This document shows, in pieces, positions 9,342 through 18,834 of a stretch of DNA of 61,217 nucleotides (position 1 is its first letter; each line of letters begins with the position of its first letter). Made by a program: the position numbers and the translations under genes. The notes beneath the pieces are model-generated. The model had not been told where the DNA came from and did no database searches. It saw nothing but the letters and a program-made list of their open reading frames with translations. The stretch is from Oceanococcus sp041619555 (GTDB taxonomy: Bacteria; Pseudomonadota; Gammaproteobacteria; Nevskiales; Oceanococcaceae). The DNA is taken from contig JBFKDQ010000020.1 of NCBI GenBank assembly GCA_041619555.1, positions 1 through 61,217 of the forward strand. Direction: 5' to 3'.

Positions 9342-10070
9342 ATGACAGGCCCAAGCTCGATCAGTGATCGAAAACCCCTGCTGCTGATGACCGGAGTTTC
9401 GCTGTTCATCGTGACGCTGTTTTACGTCGGCGGAATGTTCGTGATCTCCGGCGTGCTTCCGCCGCCTTCGCCAGGCCTGGATGCAATGGAGGTGGTCAGT
9501 TTTTACCGGGACAACCGGATCGAGATCATCACCGGACTGACCATGGCCTTTGTCGGTGTCGGCTTCATGTTGCCACCCTGTATCGCCGGGTCGGTCTTTC
9601 TCGCCGAAGTCGAAGAAGGGTTTCCTGTATTTGCGCTACTGCAGGGCTTGAGCGCGCTCGCCACCGTGCTGTTCACCGCGCTGCCCAGTTTCGTCTGGAT
9701 GACCGCCGCCTTCCGGGTGGACCGCGCCCCGGAACTGGTCCTGCTGCTACATGACCTGGGGTGGATCATGTGGTCTACCCCGTCCTGGGGCGTCGCCTTT
9801 CAGATGATCTGTGTGGCGGTCTGCGGCCTCAAGGACAAGCGACCTCAGCCCTTCATTCCGCGCTGGATGAGCTATCTCGCCCTATGGGTGGCTCTGGGCA
9901 CAACCGCCACCCCTCTGGTACCGTTTTTTACCACGTCCGGCCCCTTCGCCTGGAACGGTCTGTTCTCCTTCTGGATCGCCTTCTTCATTCCGGTGCTCTG
10001 GCTCTCCCTCCTTTTCGTGCTGATCGTCCAGAACATCCGACGTGGGCGACCCTCCAGGGAGCTTGTGTGA
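9342..10070 (+). CDS. Uncharacterised multi-pass membrane protein
   Basis: This 242-residue protein has about six hydrophobic segments: near 13-38, 60-85, 93-115, 131-158, 176-198 and 206-230. It has polar loops and a basic C-terminus (NIRRGRPSRELV). I do not recognise a named domain. It ends one base before the start of the oxidase subunit III-like gene, so the genes are clearly co-transcribed. The context (orphan oxidase subunits III and IV, TetR, TonB receptor) suggests an inner-membrane partner of that module. A sensing or scaffolding role cannot be told from a transport role by sequence alone. Confidence 0.75.
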   Translation: MTGPSSISDRKPLLLMTGVSLFIVTLFYVGGMFVISGVLPPPSPGLDAMEVVSFYRDNRIEIITGLTMAFVGVGFMLPPCIAGSVFLAEVEEGFPVFALLQGLSALATVLFTALPSFVWMTAAFRVDRAPELVLLLHDLGWIMWSTPSWGVAFQMICVAVCGLKDKRPQPFIPRWMSYLALWVALGTTATPLVPFFTTSGPFAWNGLFSFWIAFFIPVLWLSLLFVLIVQNIRRGRPSRELV

Positions 10071-10071
10071 C

Positions 10072-10647
10072 ATGAATTCAGCAATACCACAGGACCGGCA
10101 CTCGCCATCCGAATCTGGCGTGTGGCTATTCGTCTTTGCCGATCTGTGCATTTTCGGCCTGTACTTCATGGTGTTTGCCTGGGACAAAAGCCAGTTTCCT
10201 GCCATGTTTGCTGCGGGACAGGACAGCCTGAACAAGGCCTATGGGGCCGTGAATACCGTGTTGCTTCTGTTCAGCTCTTATTTTGTCGCGACGGCGGTCA
10301 ACGCAGCACGGACCGAAAAAGCAGAACTCTTCCGGCGCCAATTCAGCTTGGCGATCCTGTGCGGAGTCACCTTTGTTTGTGTCAAATCCCTGGAGTACAG
10401 CGAAAAATTTCAGGCCGGTTTTCATCTTGCCAGCAACAGCTTTTACCGCGACTACTTCAGCTTTACGGGTTTTCATCTGCTCCATGTCCTCTTTGGCTTG
10501 ATGCTGCTGACGTATGTGCGGATATCCGCAAGCGCTGCCAGCGGGACCCGCCTGAAGCTGCAGACCATCGAGGGAGTCGGACTCTACTGGCATATGGTGG
10601 ATCTGCTCTGGATCATCCTTTTCTCGCTGATCTACCTGGCGCCATGA
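10072..10647 (+). CDS. Cytochrome c oxidase subunit III-like (NorE-type) membrane protein
   Basis: This 191-residue protein has five predicted membrane helices. It carries the family signature in its last helices: FTGFHLLHVLFGLMLL, then GLYWHMVDLLWIILFSLIYL, including the conserved H-x-V-D-x-x-W. The length matches short NorE-like proteins rather than the 260-residue canonical subunit III. The ATG at 10072 is chosen over an upstream in-frame ATG because CCAGGGAG precedes it. The stop overlaps the next start (ATGA). No subunit I or II gene is present in this window, so it may assemble with an oxidase or NO reductase encoded elsewhere, or have another role. Confidence 0.85.
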   Translation: MNSAIPQDRHSPSESGVWLFVFADLCIFGLYFMVFAWDKSQFPAMFAAGQDSLNKAYGAVNTVLLLFSSYFVATAVNAARTEKAELFRRQFSLAILCGVTFVCVKSLEYSEKFQAGFHLASNSFYRDYFSFTGFHLLHVLFGLMLLTYVRISASAASGTRLKLQTIEGVGLYWHMVDLLWIILFSLIYLAP

Positions 10648-10910
10648 GCATGCTTGCAGCCATAAAAGAGAAGCCCTTTCTGGTTCTGCTGACCCTGCTC
10701 GCTTTGACGCTCATGGCATGGCTACTGGGATCAATCCCGGCCCTGAACGCCCGGATGCTCGGGACTCTGATTCTCGTGATTGCCTTCGTCAAGGCTCGTG
10801 TGGTCATCGTCCATTTCATGGAAACGCACGCGACCCGAAGATCGATACGTCTCGCCTTCGAGGCCTGGATTCTTTTGGTGGGAACCATCACGTTAGGCCT
10901 GTACCTCTGA
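10644..10910 (+). CDS. Cytochrome c oxidase subunit IV (prokaryotic type) family protein
   Basis: This 88-residue protein has three hydrophobic helices. The middle-to-late region VIAFVKARVVIVHFMETHATR matches the signature of the prokaryotic COX4/NorF-like family (K-x-R-x-V-I-x-H-F-M-E). Its ATG overlaps the stop of the subunit III-like gene by ATGA, indicating translational coupling. It is the last gene of the three-gene membrane operon. Its likely role is as an accessory subunit stabilising a haem-copper oxidase or NO reductase complex. The catalytic subunit is not encoded nearby. Confidence 0.8.
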   Translation: MSMLAAIKEKPFLVLLTLLALTLMAWLLGSIPALNARMLGTLILVIAFVKARVVIVHFMETHATRRSIRLAFEAWILLVGTITLGLYL

Positions 10911-11049
10911 CGAAGCGACGCAGAGGATCACGGGCCGCAGGGCTTGGCCGGCCTTCTTCGGCACCATGGTGACAGAACGTTCCAGGCTCAAGGGCGGGCG
11001 GGATCCGTATCATGTGGTCAGTGAATCCGATACAAAGGTAAATACGCTC

Positions 11050-11685
11050 ATGGCCCAGGCTAGCGCGAAGCGCAAGACCCTGACCCAGCAACGCATACTT
11101 GGCGAGGCCGCATCCCTGCTGCAGGCGAAGGGCAGCGCGGGATTCAGCATCCGTCAGTTGGCGAATGCACTGGGCGTCGCGCCGATGGCGATCTATCATC
11201 ACTTTGAGAACAAGGATGCCTTGCTCAGCGCCTTGCTGGATACCGTCATTCGAGAAGCCGACGTATTGCCTGACGAGGAGTTGCCATGGGACCAATGGTT
11301 GCTGCAGCTAGGCCAGAACATGGAGCAAGCCCATAAGGCGTATGCGGGCTGGGTCGGCTTGATGGCCAAACTCAAAGCGCCTGCCGAGGGACTGGAACTG
11401 CTCACGCGCAGTCTCAATGTGCTGACGCGGGCAGGTTTCAGCGACCAGCAAGCCCTGGGGGCCTTCATGAGCGTGGTCAAGGCCAGCATGGGTTCGGCGG
11501 TACTGAGCCTGGGCCTGCAAAGGCTGGACTACAGCGGGGTACTGACACCCGCATCAACCCCCATCGTGTTCGATCTGCTGAAGCGCTTCGACAGCCTTGA
11601 ATCGCTGACATTTGCTCAGGACGCGCAATATGGCCTGAAGCTTCTGATCGACGGTTTGCGGATGCAGTTGCAAGAAAACCTCTAG
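11050..11685 (+). CDS. TetR/AcrR family transcriptional regulator
   Basis: This 211-residue regulator has an N-terminal helix-turn-helix at about 12-58: ILGEAASLLQAKGSAGFSIRQLANALGVAPMAIYHHFENKDALLSALLD, with the typical YHHFxNKxxLL ending. The C-terminal ligand-binding part is all-helical and resembles the tetracycline-repressor-type C-terminal domain. The frame is open upstream to 10966. The ATG at 11050 is preferred because it leaves the usual short leader before helix 1. It lies 139 bases after the oxidase-subunit operon in the same direction. It probably controls that operon and/or the divergent TonB receptor through the palindrome at 9152. That target is inference. Confidence 0.88.
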   Translation: MAQASAKRKTLTQQRILGEAASLLQAKGSAGFSIRQLANALGVAPMAIYHHFENKDALLSALLDTVIREADVLPDEELPWDQWLLQLGQNMEQAHKAYAGWVGLMAKLKAPAEGLELLTRSLNVLTRAGFSDQQALGAFMSVVKASMGSAVLSLGLQRLDYSGVLTPASTPIVFDLLKRFDSLESLTFAQDAQYGLKLLIDGLRMQLQENL

Positions 11686-12291
11686 CCGTCCTCCGCCGCA
11701 AAGACCGTGGCAAGGCCAGCCTCGGGAGCTGAGCTTTGTGTCATGCCAAATCGCAGTTGGGAAACAGGTCCTCCCTTGCCGAGGCGTTGCTCATCCACCA
11801 TATTCACAATTCATGAATAGCGAATATGGCTCATGGATCAGAAACGGCAGGAGCTCCTCATCCTGCACAAGTTGAACGCCAAAGCTGGCAACAACTGGTC
11901 TTATGCCGCGCTCCAGAACGCGCCCTCACAGAAAAGCTATTGAAAGCCAGGCTATCGTGATGCGCACCGATGATCCCAAGCTTCCCTCACTCCTGTGGAT
12001 CGCGGATGCGTGAGGCGATCTGCAAGAGGATCTCGTCATTGGTGTTGCCGCGCGCCGCATATCGACATCAGGGCTCTTGACCAAAAGCATCGCAGGCTCA
12101 CCTTTTCATCGGCGCTTTCCCATGTTCAGGCCAGTCGTCTAAACCCAATCCTAAACAAGATGCACCGGTGAGCTTCAGAACCTACAGCACGGGGTGGGAC
12201 AAAACCGGATTCAACTACGTGCGGCATGATCCAATGCGCCGTTGGCAGGTCGGATCACCGCAAGAATGCGCCAGTCTCATCGCCCAAAGCG
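11686..12291. other. Intergenic stretch without a recognisable gene
   Basis: These 606 bases lie between the convergent TetR and histidine-kinase genes. A short plus-strand frame at about 11833-11940 (M-D-Q-K-R-Q-E-L-L-I-L-H-K-L...) looks like the start of a small helix-turn-helix protein. It ends after about 35 codons and has no convincing continuation, so it may be a relic. A near-palindrome (ATATTCACAATTCATGAATAGCGAATAT) lies around 11799-11826. Nothing else is supportable. Confidence 0.4.
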
Positions 12292-14859
12292 TTACCCCAT
12301 GCACTTATCCGCAAGCCACAGCCGCAGGCAGTGATCGAGCTTGGCCAGGGTAAAAGGTTTGGACTGGGCGTCATTCATGCCCACTTTTCGGCATTGCTCC
12401 AGGCCCTCTTTATCAGCGTTAGCAGACAAGCCAATGATGACCAATGGCGGGAGAGCGTTTTCAACTTCAAATTCTCGCCAACGACGGACCAGATCATACC
12501 CGCCCAAGCGGGGCATCTGAATATCCGTTATCAGCATGTCGAACTTTTGCGCTTCAAGCTCCTCAAGCGCCTGCTCACCATCCGCAACGATGGTGCACTC
12601 GCAGTTATAGCGAGAGAGTTGCTGCTGAATGACCTGTTGATTAACCGGATGATCTTCGGCAATCAGAATACGCGCAGGATCGCCCGGAGGGAAACGCTCG
12701 GTGGCTATCGAGTCCGGCGCTGCTATCGGTTGCTTCTGCGCATCCAGTGTCGGCAGCTGGAGGGGCAATTCAAACCAGAATGTGCTGCCATGGCCGTATT
12801 CTGAGCTGCAACCAATCCGCCCGCCCATGAGTTCAACGAGAGCCTTGCTGATCGCCAGACCAAGACCGGTGCCACCGAAACGGCGGGTAGTCGAGCTATC
12901 CGCCTGAACGAAACTTTCGAACACCCCATCACGCGCCTGGGGTGACATGCCGATTCCGGTATCGATCACCTCATAACGCAACATCGGTTGTTCTTCCGAA
13001 TTTCTCACGACTGCCAGGCTCACCGAAACCTGGCCACCTGCTTCGGTAAACTTGATCGCGTTACTGATCAGGTTCAGCAAGATCTGACGCAATCGACCAG
13101 AATCGCCAATCACGACTGTTGGCACATCGCTCTCTATGTGTTTGCGAAGTTCGACAGCTCGCTGTTCAGCCAGGTGCTGAAGCGTAACGCATGCAGATTC
13201 GGTCAAATCTTGAATAGGCGTCGGCTCGCTTTCCAGATCGATTCGATCGGCTTCAATTTTCGCGAAATCGAGAACGTCGTCGATCAGATGTTTCAACACG
13301 CTACTGGATTCACGCAGTGAGGCTAGATTGCGTTGTTGCTGCGGCGAAAGGCTGTCGCTCTCGAACAGCTCGAGCAACCCGATGATGCCATGCAGAGGTG
13401 TCCTGATTTCGTGGCTCATGGTCGCCAGAAATCGCGATTTCGCCTCACTGGCTGCTTCAGCATGATAGAGCCGTCGCAGCTCCTTATTGCTTTTCTCCAG
13501 ATCACGATTGGCCTGTTCGAGCGCTTCGGCCCGTTCGGCCAATTGCCTATCCGCCCTTCGCTTTTCCGTGATGTCATGCAACGTGACCACGGCGCCCAAC
13601 CGCTCGCCGCTGTCGGTGGAGAGCGGCTGACCGCTGGCCAACACCACATACCGTGCACCGTCATACAGTGAAATCACCACTTCATAGTCAGCCACCCGCT
13701 CGCCTTGCATGGCGCGATACAAGGGGTCGGAAGCCGGCGCCAGAGGCGTTCGGCCATCGGATTCGAAAAGGTCACCATAGACGCCTGCCCATTTCTCTGG
13801 CGTTAACGATTTTTCCGGCAATCCGTGAATTTTGCGCGCGGCGCGATTGAAGATTTCCAGGCGACCGTCTGCTCCGCAAGAAATCACAGCCTCGGAAAGG
13901 TTCTCAAGCGTGCCTTCAAGAAAGCTCTGTTCGTGTTGCAATGCTTGTTCAGCTTCTCTCCGACACACCACCATTTCGTTGAATCGCTGAGCGAGCAATC
14001 CAAGTTCGTCGTCAAACTGGACGGGGATTTGATAGCCCAGATCGCCCGCAGCAATCTTCTCGGCGCCTTCGCATAGCAGTCGAATTCGTCCGCTGAGCTC
14101 CGTGGCAAATCGCGCGCTGAACCAGCCTCCCCCCACCACCAACAACAAGGCCACCGATAGCACCAGTAGCCATGCGACTTGCCAGACCAACCTTGATCCC
14201 ACCGCGAGCGTTTCCGAAAACTTTTCCTCCAGCGGCGTAAGTTGCGCATCGATCCGGGCAATCCGACTGAGATGTGCGTTCAGAACCTCAGAGCCAAACT
14301 CGCCTTGAGTCCGCACGGCCTCGATCTCTTCTGCGGTTGCCCGTAGCAGATCGATGTGCTTATCCGCCTCCCTCCAAATCGAAATCGCACTGGCCATGAA
14401 CCCCACATCGCCAAACACCCTGAACATATTGGCCAGGCTTGGCACATCCTCTTCAGCTATGCCACCGCGGACAAAGGCGTCATGGACGATCTGAAATGAA
14501 TATTCTGGCCGCTCCAGTTCCAGCCGGGCATCCCGGATTGCCAACGTGGTCGCCATTGCGCGGTGGTATTTCTGGAGTTCGGAGGCCTCACCTGTGTAAG
14601 CATAGTTAGTGAGATGAAGAACGGCGCTTTTCTGGGCTTTCGACCAGATGCTTTCTCCACCCACGTAGGCACGTGTGGCCTGGATGGCATACATGGCATA
14701 CCAGACCATCATCATCAGGGCGACGACCCCAAGCCCACCCGCCAGGATCACTCGCCACAATCTGCGCGTTACCGACCGAGCACTGCCGGTCAATACCGAA
14801 TCCCTCAGACCTAATTTTTCGACACCACCGTGATTTTTATCAATCATTTTTGGGCGCAT
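12292..14859 (-). CDS. Hybrid sensor histidine kinase/response regulator
   Basis: This is a membrane-bound two-component hybrid kinase of about 855 residues. In order it shows a first membrane helix (WRVILAGGLGVVALMMMVWYAM), a periplasmic helical sensor of about 150 residues, a second helix (VAWLLVLSVALLLVVGGGWF) and a HAMP domain. A PAS domain follows (FLEGTLENLSEAVISCGADGRLEIFN), then HisKA with the phospho-acceptor in FLATMSHEIRTPLHGI and an HATPase with N, G1 (DTGIGM) and G2 (GGTGLGLAI) boxes. A C-terminal receiver carries the acceptor Asp in MLITDIQMP and Lys in QSKPFT. The open frame reaches 15150, but the extra N-terminus looks non-coding. ATG 14859 or 14847 is a reasonable start, and neither has a strong ribosome site. 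No partner regulator is adjacent. The signal sensed is unknown. Confidence 0.9.
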   Translation of the reverse strand: MRPKMIDKNHGGVEKLGLRDSVLTGSARSVTRRLWRVILAGGLGVVALMMMVWYAMYAIQATRAYVGGESIWSKAQKSAVLHLTNYAYTGEASELQKYHRAMATTLAIRDARLELERPEYSFQIVHDAFVRGGIAEEDVPSLANMFRVFGDVGFMASAISIWREADKHIDLLRATAEEIEAVRTQGEFGSEVLNAHLSRIARIDAQLTPLEEKFSETLAVGSRLVWQVAWLLVLSVALLLVVGGGWFSARFATELSGRIRLLCEGAEKIAAGDLGYQIPVQFDDELGLLAQRFNEMVVCRREAEQALQHEQSFLEGTLENLSEAVISCGADGRLEIFNRAARKIHGLPEKSLTPEKWAGVYGDLFESDGRTPLAPASDPLYRAMQGERVADYEVVISLYDGARYVVLASGQPLSTDSGERLGAVVTLHDITEKRRADRQLAERAEALEQANRDLEKSNKELRRLYHAEAASEAKSRFLATMSHEIRTPLHGIIGLLELFESDSLSPQQQRNLASLRESSSVLKHLIDDVLDFAKIEADRIDLESEPTPIQDLTESACVTLQHLAEQRAVELRKHIESDVPTVVIGDSGRLRQILLNLISNAIKFTEAGGQVSVSLAVVRNSEEQPMLRYEVIDTGIGMSPQARDGVFESFVQADSSTTRRFGGTGLGLAISKALVELMGGRIGCSSEYGHGSTFWFELPLQLPTLDAQKQPIAAPDSIATERFPPGDPARILIAEDHPVNQQVIQQQLSRYNCECTIVADGEQALEELEAQKFDMLITDIQMPRLGGYDLVRRWREFEVENALPPLVIIGLSANADKEGLEQCRKVGMNDAQSKPFTLAKLDHCLRLWLADKCMG

Positions 14860-15563
14860 CTGATCGTATTGACACATACAGGCGGGGCATACCCCGCTCA
14901 CAGGTAACCCTTGCTGCCAAAGTTGCATACTCGCACAAGTATTGGACGCATGGGCTGACGAGCGGTCGCCAAAGGCCGAGTTGCTAACGTCATGCAACTC
15001 GATCGTACTGATGTCACACCAAGGGGGATGCTCCGGGTCGGGAAATTTTTCCGTGACGGCGGGCGACGCGGCACAGTGCCCGATTGGGGCGAGTTTGAGT
15101 CTGGCCGCTACACTGCGGCCGGGTATAGACTTCAGCGGGGCGACACTCACTTGGGTGACGACTCGGTCGACAAGATCGCGGCCAAGGCATGGTAAACAGT
15201 GCGATCAGCCGTGAGGCCGTCTGTGGGCGTGTTCGTATTCAGCGCCAGCAAGCTACAGGACTGCTTTGGCGCGCGCATAGGACAATCAAACGCCCTGTGT
15301 AGAGTATCGAAGTGTAGCCAAAGCCTGTCAGATGATCGGGGCCGCAAGCTACGGGGACACTTAATGGACAGAAATCCATCGTGTTTTTTAAAGAGCCCGA
15401 ATCCGCCTCCCAGCTGTCCCCACCCCCTGGGATCGCCGCTCATCAGGGCGGATTTTCAATTAACCTGCAGAGCGTAGATCCAGGCATTAGCGGCATGCCC
15501 CCTGCGAAAAAATAATCGAGTGCAGCGAGGTTGGTGCAGGACCTGCAAGCCGACCTATGAAAT
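14860..15563. other. Intergenic stretch between kinase and nitroreductase genes
   Basis: No gene is supported in about 700 bases. The frame upstream of the kinase start is open but has no coding character. An inverted pair GGGGACA (15354-15360) / TGTCCCC (15415-15421) is about 60 bases apart and could be a weak fold or the end of a decayed insertion element. The rest shows nothing I can name. Confidence 0.35.
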
Positions 15564-15572
15564 GAGGGAGGA
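15564..15572 (+). promoter_or_regulatory. Strong ribosome binding site that points to a TTG start
   Basis: The purine run GAGGGAGGA ends seven bases before TTG at 15580. It overlaps the alternative ATG at 15562, so that ATG cannot use it. This favours TTG as the start of the nitroreductase gene. Confidence 0.6.
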
Positions 15573-15579
15573 TTTTGCA

Positions 15580-16257
15580 TTGAATCTGAAATACGAACCC
15601 ATTCCATTGCCTGATCGGCAGTGTCTTGATGATCAGGAATCGCTGCAGCGTGCTACGGCGTATTACAACTTCATCAAACAGCGGCATTCCGTGCGCCATT
15701 TCAGCACGCGAGCAGTCGATCGTGCCGTGATCGAAACGTGTATACGGGCAGCAGGCACTGCACCCAGTGGGGCCAATCATCAACCCTGGCACTTTGTTGC
15801 GGTCAGCGACATGGATATCAAACGCCGGATTCGCCAGGCCGCAGAGACCGAGGAACGCAAATTCTATGACGGAAAGGCCGGGAAAACCTGGCTGCATGAC
15901 CTGGAAAAGATCGGTACCGATGCGGACAAAGCCTTCCTCGAAACAGCACCCTGGCTCATTGCCATCTTCCTTGAAAAGCACGGTCAGGATCAGCAAGGGG
16001 AAAAGCGCAAGAATTACTACATGCCGGAGTCTGTAGGCATAGCCACCGGCTTTCTCATCAATGCCCTGCATCAGGCGGGCCTTGCCACACTGACGCATAC
16101 TCCAAATCCGATGCGGTTTTTGAACGACATCTTGCAGCGACCGCGTACCGAACGGCCCTATATTCTGCTCGTTGTCGGTCATCCTGCCGAGGATGCCACG
16201 GTGCCGCGAGCCGCAACCATCAAGAAGCAATTGAAGGCCATCAGCAGTTTTTTCTAA
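15580..16257 (+). CDS. Nitroreductase family protein, iodotyrosine-deiodinase-like branch
   Basis: This FMN-binding nitroreductase-fold protein has 225 residues from the TTG start. Visible landmarks are RHSVRHFSTRAVDRAVIE with the FMN-phosphate arginines, AAGTAPSGANHQPWHFVAV, and the C-terminal segment ESVGIATGFLINALHQAGLATLTHTPNPM. This arrangement, with a 50-residue acidic insert before it, resembles the iodotyrosine deiodinase/flavin dehalogenase branch rather than NfsA/NfsB. Its substrate could be a halogenated or nitro aromatic. It stands alone between a sensor kinase on the other strand and a TonB receptor 177 bases downstream. Codon 1 may alternatively be ATG at 15562 or 15520. Confidence 0.85.
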   Translation: MNLKYEPIPLPDRQCLDDQESLQRATAYYNFIKQRHSVRHFSTRAVDRAVIETCIRAAGTAPSGANHQPWHFVAVSDMDIKRRIRQAAETEERKFYDGKAGKTWLHDLEKIGTDADKAFLETAPWLIAIFLEKHGQDQQGEKRKNYYMPESVGIATGFLINALHQAGLATLTHTPNPMRFLNDILQRPRTERPYILLVVGHPAEDATVPRAATIKKQLKAISSFF

Positions 16258-16434
16258 AGTCAGAGAGCCCGTACATTTTTGCCGCGCGTTCCGGCAGTTC
16301 TGTGCATGTTGCTCAGGCAGCGCGCAGACCCTGAATCTCTCCAGAACAACAGGGCCTTGTTGCCATCCTGCATCCCGATGCGCAATCCTGTCAGCCGCAA
16401 GCGCCGTTGCGCATGGTTACTGTGAGGATCTCTG

Positions 16435-18834
16435 GTGTATCAAAAAGTTGGCGGGCTGGTCTTGGCCCTGGTGGTGGGTTGTGCGCCCGTGTGGGCACAG
16501 GATGAGCTGGATGATCTTTTCGGCCCGGACGTCGATGCTGAAGACGAACCGCAAGTCGTGGTGGAGCCAGGCCCTGAGCACGCCGAGCCAATCAGTACGA
16601 TTGCCGTGGGCGCAGAGAAGCCGGCCAAACTCAGCAAGAAACCGGCAGATCTTGAGGAAATCGTGGTCACGGCGCAGCGTCGCCAACAGGCTTTGATTGA
16701 TGTGCCTATCGCGGTGACCGCACTCAATGCCGATGCGCTGGAATCGCGCGGCATCGGCCGAATTGATGCCCTGAATTCGATCGCGCCAGGCCTGCAGATC
16801 AGCCGCTCACCGGCCAACACGACGATCTCGCAGATCGCTATTCGCGGCGCCTCACAGATCAACCCCGCGCTGTACTGGGACCCGGCCGTGGGCCTGTACC
16901 TGGATGGGGTATATATCGGCAAGGCACAGGGTTCTATCTTCGATGTGATCGACCTGGAGAGCATCGAGGTCTTACGTGGACCGCAAGGAACACTGTACGG
17001 GCGCAACACCCTGGCAGGCACCATCAATCTGATTACGCGCAAACCCAGCGGTGAATTTGGTGGCACTGTGGCCCTGGAATACGGACGCTTCGATCAGCAG
17101 GTCGGGCGCGTATCCATGGATTTTCCAAGCTTGGGGCCGCTGGCCCTGTCCTTCGGTTTGCGCCGGGAGCGACGCGATGGCTGGGTCAGCACCACGGACA
17201 CCAGTCCGGTCAGGGAGCTCAATAACCGGGTGCAGGATGGATTCCAGCTGGGTGCGAAACTGGATTTGAGCGATGATTTGCAGGCCATGTATCGCTTTGA
17301 TTTGTCTGACATCGATCAGTCCAACACGTTCTTGCAGCTGATCCGGCATGACCAGCCAGGCACCGAGCAGTATCAGTCGCGCGAACGTCAGACCACAGCC
17401 GACATCAATGCGCCGAGCTTCGAGCGAGCAAAAACCAGTGGGCATTCGCTGAGCCTGAGCTGGTCGCCCCTGGATGCCGTGACCATCAAATCCATCACTG
17501 GGCAGCGCGAGGTTACTTGGGGTGATGCTCTCGACCTGGACGGAACGCCGGATCAGACCGGTTCGTCCATGCGGCTGACCGACTATGAGCAGTTTTCCCA
17601 GGATCTGAATATCAGTGGTGGATTCGGCAGATGGCAGTACACCGGAGGGCTGTATTTCTTCAAAGATGACGGATTCACCAACAATCCACTGAATCTGCTC
17701 AACGGCGTGCTCACATTTGATTCCCGCTATGGCACGCATACAGAGGCCTGGGCAGTGTATGGACAGACCGACTGGCAGGCGACAGATCGCCTTACGGTGA
17801 CGGCCGGCCTGCGTCACACCTCGGAAGACAAGGTCCTGGACCGGGTGCTGGGCCTGGCACCCAATCCCGCCGCACCGTTCGTGTACTACATCAATGAAGG
17901 ATTCAGCACTCCGAAAGCCACCTTCGACGCCACCACGCCGCTGCTGTCTCTGGGCTGGGCCTTCAACGAACGCATGAATAGTTACCTGCGCTACGCCGAA
18001 GGATTCAAGAGCGGCGGTTTCAATGGGGAATACAGCAATACCCAGGACACGCCGGACGACGGCAACCCGGATACCCAGAACGACAACCAGACCCAGACCT
18101 CGATACCCTTCAGGCCAGAACGTCAGCGCACGCTGGAACTGGGCCTGAAAGGACACTGGCTGGACGGCCTTTTGTCAGCCAATCTGGCGCTGTTTCACAA
18201 CCAGTTGGAGGACCTGCAGGCCTCCATCTTTACCGGTGGCGGTGCGGCTGCCACGGTGGTGCGCAATGCAGGGGAGGCCACCATGCAGGGCCTGGAGCTT
18301 GAAACCATCTGGCGCCTGGGAACGACGACCCGATTGATCTTGAACCTAGCCTTGTTGGATGCCGAATATGATGTCTTCGAGGATGAAGATGCGGATGGCA
18401 ATTTCGGCAATCAGGCGCAGAACCGTGCCTTCGTTCATGCCCCGCGTAGTTCCTGGAATTTTGTACTGGACACCCAGCTCATGCCTTTGGGTTCAGGCGT
18501 TTTGCGTCTGGTCATGGACTATGCCTGGACCGATGCGTTTTACACCTATCCGTATCAGCTGTCAGACGAAGGCGAGGAGGGTCACAACTCCGATCGGCAG
18601 GTTGCGGGCAACTCAGAGGTGCAAGCGCAGGGGCTACTCAATGCGCGCCTGGCCTGGGATGGATTGCAACTCGGTGGTCACACGCTGGAACTGGCGCTGC
18701 AGGGTCGGAATCTGCTGGATGAAGACAGCATGAATAATTTCATCGACTTTGGCCCGGGCGCCTTTATGAATCTGACCACCGCGAATTTCGTCGAACCGGT
18801 GAGTTACAGCCTGACCGCGAGCTGGAGATTCTAA
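16435..18834 (+). CDS. TonB-dependent receptor
   Basis: This 799-residue outer-membrane receptor has a GTG start preceded by GAGGA at a seven-base spacing. Its signal peptide (VGGLVLALVVGCAPVWA) is followed by an acidic linker and the TonB-box-like EEIVVTAQRRQQ. The plug domain shows IAIRGAS, VGLYLDGVYIG and SIEVLRGPQGTLYGRNTLAGTIN. The barrel ends in the canonical aromatic C-terminus (SYSLTASWRF), the recognition signal for BAM-dependent insertion. The nitroreductase gene upstream is in the same direction but 177 bases away. Like the receptor at 6585-9116 it belongs to the large VTAQRR-type group common in bacteria degrading complex organics. The substrate is unknown. Confidence 0.93.
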   Translation: MYQKVGGLVLALVVGCAPVWAQDELDDLFGPDVDAEDEPQVVVEPGPEHAEPISTIAVGAEKPAKLSKKPADLEEIVVTAQRRQQALIDVPIAVTALNADALESRGIGRIDALNSIAPGLQISRSPANTTISQIAIRGASQINPALYWDPAVGLYLDGVYIGKAQGSIFDVIDLESIEVLRGPQGTLYGRNTLAGTINLITRKPSGEFGGTVALEYGRFDQQVGRVSMDFPSLGPLALSFGLRRERRDGWVSTTDTSPVRELNNRVQDGFQLGAKLDLSDDLQAMYRFDLSDIDQSNTFLQLIRHDQPGTEQYQSRERQTTADINAPSFERAKTSGHSLSLSWSPLDAVTIKSITGQREVTWGDALDLDGTPDQTGSSMRLTDYEQFSQDLNISGGFGRWQYTGGLYFFKDDGFTNNPLNLLNGVLTFDSRYGTHTEAWAVYGQTDWQATDRLTVTAGLRHTSEDKVLDRVLGLAPNPAAPFVYYINEGFSTPKATFDATTPLLSLGWAFNERMNSYLRYAEGFKSGGFNGEYSNTQDTPDDGNPDTQNDNQTQTSIPFRPERQRTLELGLKGHWLDGLLSANLALFHNQLEDLQASIFTGGGAAATVVRNAGEATMQGLELETIWRLGTTTRLILNLALLDAEYDVFEDEDADGNFGNQAQNRAFVHAPRSSWNFVLDTQLMPLGSGVLRLVMDYAWTDAFYTYPYQLSDEGEEGHNSDRQVAGNSEVQAQGLLNARLAWDGLQLGGHTLELALQGRNLLDEDSMNNFIDFGPGAFMNLTTANFVEPVSYSLTASWRF

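Noticed and set aside
15354..15421. GGGGACA/TGTCCCC inverted pair as an insertion-sequence end
   Set aside because: Only seven bases, 60 apart, no transposase or target duplication nearby; could be chance.
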